Source of the DNA: Saprospiraceae bacterium
GTDB lineage: Bacteria; Bacteroidota; Bacteroidia; Chitinophagales; Saprospiraceae
Assembly: GCA_017995875.1 (NCBI GenBank)
Contig: JAGOIB010000011.1
Coordinates: 1 to 17,625 of the forward strand
Length of the DNA: 17,625 nucleotides
Reading direction: 5' to 3'
Position 1 is the first letter of the stretch; each line of letters starts with the position of its first letter. The position numbers and the translations under genes were made by a program. This document shows, in pieces, positions 14,624 through 17,625 of this stretch. Below the pieces are notes generated by a model, which was not told where the DNA came from, made no database searches, and was given only the letters and a program-made list of their open reading frames with translations.

Positions 14624-17149
14624 TTATTTTTCTTCCAGTTTTTCCATCCTTGCTTTTAAATCAGCATTTTCTTTTTGGAGGACTTCTATTTGCTGTTGCT
14701 GTTCCTGGACGGCTTTGACGAGGGGCATCACAAACTGGGCGTAGACAATACTGTAATTGTCTCCGTCATTTTTTGGGGCATTGACCCCATCAAAGGTATA
14801 ACCTAATTCATTTGCAATTTTTTCTACATCCTGGGCTATAAAGCCGGTTTGTCTTATTTGATTTGCTTTTTCATAGGTTTCATCGGTTTGTTTATAATGT
14901 TGGGCAATACTATCAGGCATATTTTGGGTAAGGAATACATCTAATTTCCTTTGGTCTACCGTATAGGTAACAGGTTTGAGTTTTGTAATAAAGCTTAATC
15001 CTGGCACATCATCCATAATATTTTCCTTAAACCGTCCATCGCTTAAATTACTCCATCCTGTATATCCGCCGATGACCATACCACCAATATTTGCCCCAAT
15101 GACAATCTTATTGTTGGCATTCGTTACTGCACTCGCGCCTAAAGCTGTAGCGCCCTCCAGGTTGGAGGTGCTTACATTGGCATATTCACCAATACAGGTA
15201 TTCCACGATCCGGTTGTATTCGAATTCATTGCTGAGCTCCCGATTCCAGTGTTATAATCACCTGTAGTAGTTATAAATAAACTGAAATCACCAACAGCTG
15301 TATTATGCATTCCGGTTGTGTTTTGATTAGAAGCCCATTTACCGGTTGCTGTGTTGAATGAACCTGTCGTGTTTGTATATAGTGCAGCATCACCAGTAGC
15401 GGTATTGTCTGTTCCCATTGTGTTACTTTGTAAAGATGCGTTACCAAGCGCAGTATTGGCCGTCCCGGTCGTATTGGCACCCAGGGCGGCAGTGCCTGCT
15501 GCCGTGTTGTAATACCCGGTAGTGTTGGAAAGTAATGCAAATTTTCCATTGGCCATATTGGAATACCCGTTAGTATTTGATGCCAATGCCTGGTATCCTG
15601 TGGCAGTATTGTCTGCCCCTGTGGTATTTGTGTATAATGCTTTTGAACCAAGGGCGGTGTTTCGTCCGCTACCGCCAATGGTATTGTACAGTGACGAATC
15701 GCCAACAGCTAGCTGATTGTTTATTGTAGTGCTTTTATAGAGTGCGTGTACACCAATAGCCACATTACTGTGTCCGGTGCTATTGGAATACATGGCCTTT
15801 GATCCGATGGCCGTATTGGAAGCGCCAGACCGGTTACTATACATTGCTCTTGAACCCACTGATGTATTGTCCATGCCCGTAGTGTCTGCATACAATGCCT
15901 CATCCCCGATGGCAATATTCCTGTCTCCATTTTTGTGCAATGCAAGGGATTGATATCCTATGGCCACGCTGCGATTAGCATTCCTTCCAAAAAATAAGGC
16001 GTTCGTACCCATCGCGATATTGTAACTTCCAGACGTATCCCAAACCATTGCCTGAAAGCCAATCGCTATATTATGATTCCCGGTGCAAGAAAACAAAGAG
16101 CTGTGTCCCACTGCAGTATTTCCGAAGCCCACCTTATTTTCGTGTAATGCATCTGCGCCAAGTGCCACATTGTGGGTGCCGGTGGTATTTGAAAACATGG
16201 CCCCGGCCCCATATGCGCTGTTTCTGTTTCCGGTTGTATTTTGGTATAATGCACCTTGCCCAAATGCCGCGTTTAATTCGCCGGTTGTATTGTAGAATAA
16301 TGCGAGATCTCCTGACGCCGTATTGAGGCCTCCCGTAGTGTTATGAAACAATGCCAAATGACCCAATGCCGTATTGTATGGACCTGTGGTGTTCGAAAAC
16401 AGGGCTTTTGAACCAACCGCTGTGTTATTGCCGGCAAACCCGGGAAAATAGTTTTGTGTATACAATGCAGAATCACCAATGGCCACAATATTGTTTGGCA
16501 GTGTATCATTCATTAACGCCCCGACACCCATGGCAACATTATTATGACCTGCCTCATTACTGTACAGTGCATATTTTCCGACAGCAGTATTATTTTTTCC
16601 GTTGATATTCTGGCTCAATGCACCTCTTCCGAGGGCACTGTTGTAATTGCCAGTAGTCGTTTTCCATAATGCCGTTTGGCCAAAGGCTGCATTACCATAG
16701 CCGGTGGTGACATAATTAAAGGCCCCCATTCCCAAAGCCACATTCCAGTTGGTATCAATTCTTCCTGAAAGAATATCGTTGACTCCGAATATCAAGGGCT
16801 TATTATCCAGCGTTCCTACAAAATCGATTAAAGGATTGGTGCCGCTGTTACCCTTTAATGACCAGCCACTACCGATTACAACAGATTGCCAGTTAGGTAA
16901 AATGGAGGTGCCCATATTTATCATCAGCTGGTTTGTTACAGTATCCAGGACCATTAATCCTTTTGCAGGATTGGTGACCGCAATCATCTGTGCAGTTGTA
17001 AGGCGTGGGATGAGGATACCTTTGTCGACACTCTTTATTTCCAATAAGGCTGAGACATCCGGGCTGAGGGTTCCTAAACCTATATTTTGTGCATATGACA
17101 AACTTACTTCAGCAAGCAGCAGACTCGCAATCAGGTACAGCTTTTTCAT
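14624..17149 (-). CDS. Repeat fibre protein with C-terminal S74 autochaperone domain
   Basis: 841 residues. A signal peptide covers 1-20 (ending SYAQ). An N-terminal domain to about 130 contains IGTxxPxxxALLEI-like and GLMVLDTVTNQL segments typical of Bacteroidota surface fibre N-termini. Residues 136-666 are about 31 repeats of 17 residues (consensus NTAxGxxALxxNTTGxx), probably a left-handed beta-roll or trimeric beta-helical stalk like YadA heads. The C-terminus carries a Peptidase_S74 intramolecular chaperone: LSDGRFKEN (S703, D704, R706, K708) followed by the usual GFIAQDVE motif. Members trimerise the fibre and then cut themselves off before the serine. A coiled coil (815-841, LQKENADLKARMEKLEEK) closes it. 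The likely role is a surface adhesin or appendage. Its stop is 60 bases from the sensor kinase start on the same strand, so the fibre may be made with the two-component system. A promoter candidate is listed upstream. Confidence 0.9.
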   Translation of the reverse strand: MKKLYLIASLLLAEVSLSYAQNIGLGTLSPDVSALLEIKSVDKGILIPRLTTAQMIAVTNPAKGLMVLDTVTNQLMINMGTSILPNWQSVVIGSGWSLKGNSGTNPLIDFVGTLDNKPLIFGVNDILSGRIDTNWNVALGMGAFNYVTTGYGNAAFGQTALWKTTTGNYNSALGRGALSQNINGKNNTAVGKYALYSNEAGHNNVAMGVGALMNDTLPNNIVAIGDSALYTQNYFPGFAGNNTAVGSKALFSNTTGPYNTALGHLALFHNTTGGLNTASGDLALFYNTTGELNAAFGQGALYQNTTGNRNSAYGAGAMFSNTTGTHNVALGADALHENKVGFGNTAVGHSSLFSCTGNHNIAIGFQAMVWDTSGSYNIAMGTNALFFGRNANRSVAIGYQSLALHKNGDRNIAIGDEALYADTTGMDNTSVGSRAMYSNRSGASNTAIGSKAMYSNSTGHSNVAIGVHALYKSTTINNQLAVGDSSLYNTIGGSGRNTALGSKALYTNTTGADNTATGYQALASNTNGYSNMANGKFALLSNTTGYYNTAAGTAALGANTTGTANTALGNASLQSNTMGTDNTATGDAALYTNTTGSFNTATGKWASNQNTTGMHNTAVGDFSLFITTTGDYNTGIGSSAMNSNTTGSWNTCIGEYANVSTSNLEGATALGASAVTNANNKIVIGANIGGMVIGGYTGWSNLSDGRFKENIMDDVPGLSFITKLKPVTYTVDQRKLDVFLTQNMPDSIAQHYKQTDETYEKANQIRQTGFIAQDVEKIANELGYTFDGVNAPKNDGDNYSIVYAQFVMPLVKAVQEQQQQIEVLQKENADLKARMEKLEEK
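15152..16744 (-). repeat. In-frame 17-residue (51-bp) repeat block of the fibre gene
   Basis: About 31 units of 17 residues, mostly of exactly 51 bases. A few differ: 16-residue units, and insertions of 1 to 5 residues in units 6, 16 and 21 (the longest with a NYFPGFAGN insertion). Codons vary strongly between units, so the block is not a recent slippage product. Units 1-21 tend to be more diverged than 22-30. Confidence 0.9.
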
Positions 17150-17164
17150 AAAACATAATTTTAT

Positions 17165-17195
17165 GAAATCTATACGATCGCAGGAAGTGATACAA
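17165..17195 (-). promoter_or_regulatory. Candidate promoter of the fibre gene
   Basis: On the minus strand, TTG (17193-17195), a 20-nt spacer, and TAGATTTC (17165-17172), one mismatch from TAnnTTTG. The -7 box is only 15 bases from the ATG, leaving a very short leader. Modest evidence. Confidence 0.38.
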
Positions 17196-17257
17196 TCCTG
17201 ACTAAATAGATGGGGGGAAAGAGTGTATAAGTGGCTTTATTGGACGGATGGACGGAG

Positions 17258-17334
17258 TGATCAGTGATCTGTGAACGATAATCTGTGATCGTTATTGGGT
17301 ATTCGGTTGTGAGTTGTGAATTGTGAGGCGTAAG
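17258..17334. repeat. Degenerate 7-bp array upstream of the fibre gene
   Basis: Eleven units in one register, starting TGATCAG, TGATCTG, TGAACGA, TAATCTG, passing to TATTGGG, TATTCGG, then TTGTGAG, TTGTGAA, TTGTGAG, GCGTAAG. The phase is unbroken although the unit sequence drifts. Repeat copy C begins 13 bases further on. Confidence 0.8.
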
Positions 17335-17346
17335 TTTAGATTTTTT

Positions 17347-17539
17347 CTGGCGGTCACAGACCGCCTTTCATAGTATATAAAAAAGGAATAGATCTGGTAT
17401 ATAGATTTGAAGTTATAAAACTTCAAATAGCGAGGGCAAGTGTCCTGAGTCTGACATCTGCATATCTGGCGTCTGCAGTCTAAAGAAAATCGTCAATCGT
17501 CAATCGTCAATTGTCAATCGTCAATTGTCAATCGTCATT
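17347..17539 (+). repeat. Dispersed double-hairpin element, copy C, with heptamer tail
   Basis: Hairpin 1 is GGCGGTCACAGACCGCC (17349-17365), identical to copy A read on its own strand. After exactly 39 nt comes hairpin 2 (17405-17428; 10-bp arms, ATAA loop). AGCGAG, CCTGAGTCT and five [G/A]TCT tetramers in the same 7, 8, 7, 7 register follow; two of them are ATCT. The tail (17491-17539) is seven CGTCAAT/TGTCAAT heptamers, the last degenerate and overlapping the stop codon of the next minus-strand gene. Confidence 0.88.
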
Positions 17540-17625
17540 ACATCCCCGTATACCCCGATGGTGTCAACCTCCGCATCTCCTCCTTCACCTCTTCGCGCAC
17601 ATCAAGACCCTCAATGAATACACGA
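17538..17625 (-). CDS. purB: Probable adenylosuccinate lyase, C-terminal fragment
   Basis: The minus strand gives an open frame of 28 codons entering from the window edge and stopping at TAA (17538-17540). The last residues read FIEGLDVREEVKEEM, then RRLTPSGYTGM. A final LTPxxYTG motif after a helix with a 'VxEEVKxEM' pattern is what I remember from the C-terminus of Bacteroidota adenylosuccinate lyase (PurB), which acts twice in purine synthesis. With so short a fragment this is a recognition call and not a proof. The gene reads away from the window edge and ends inside the heptamer tail of repeat copy C. No catalytic residue is visible in the fragment. Confidence 0.5.
   Translation of the reverse strand, partial: RVFIEGLDVREEVKEEMRRLTPSGYTGM

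Noticed and set aside
15271..15705. Alternative frames inside the fibre gene (also at 16048-16605 and 16749-17201)
   Set aside because: All lie in the 51-bp repeat block or N-terminal region of the fibre gene and show its periodicity; none has a recognisable domain.
14624..17149. Phage tail fibre or prophage remnant
   Set aside because: Although S74 domains occur in phage tailspikes, the protein has a signal peptide and there are no phage structural, lysis or integrase genes around it.

Overview
The window looks like chromosomal DNA of a member of the Bacteroidota, probably of the Chitinophagales/Saprospirales type. The signs are: no Shine-Dalgarno sequences ahead of the genes; Bacteroidota-style promoter boxes (TTG, about 20 nt, TAnnTTTG); many secreted proteins and lipoproteins; a two-component system with a Reg_prop/Y_Y_Y sensor and a separate LytTR regulator; an S74-chaperoned repeat fibre; and a PorT-like outer-membrane barrel. 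No phage, integrase, tRNA, rRNA or CRISPR array was seen.

Layout. (1) 2-226: the 3' end of an FG-GAP repeat protein on the + strand. (2) 431-4771, minus strand: a tight cluster of a Tat-exported four-cluster ferredoxin subunit, an NrfD/ActC-type quinone-interacting membrane protein, a C-terminally anchored secreted protein, and a cysteine synthase family enzyme. The first three look like one operon and form an electron-transfer module with no catalytic subunit in view. (3) 4772-6137: mostly non-coding DNA with dispersed repeat copy A, a long heptamer array, a small secreted protein and a MITE-like element. (4) 6138-8387, minus strand: a TMEM175-family channel, an outer-membrane barrel protein with a good promoter, and a class D beta-lactamase lipoprotein with all its active-site motifs. 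(5) 8391-8790: repeat copy B, then a + strand secreted Tyr/His-rich protein with an RPST tandem repeat. It converges on an NTF2-like lipoprotein gene across a strong hairpin terminator. (6) 10689-17149, minus strand: a LytTR response regulator, its LytS-type sensor kinase (TTG start), and an 841-residue fibre protein with about 31 repeats of 17 residues and an S74 autochaperone domain. (7) 17150-17625: heptamers, repeat copy C and the C-terminus of a probable adenylosuccinate lyase.

The most unusual content is non-coding. Three copies of a roughly 170-190 bp dispersed element share two hairpins held exactly 39 nt apart. One hairpin shows compensatory base changes. The hairpins are followed by a phased [G/A]TCT block and a heptamer tail. 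Separately, degenerate arrays with a strict 7-bp period (up to 25 units) fill several intergenic regions and run right up to, or into, the stop codons of neighbouring genes. I know of no named family for either; whether they have been described needs a database search.
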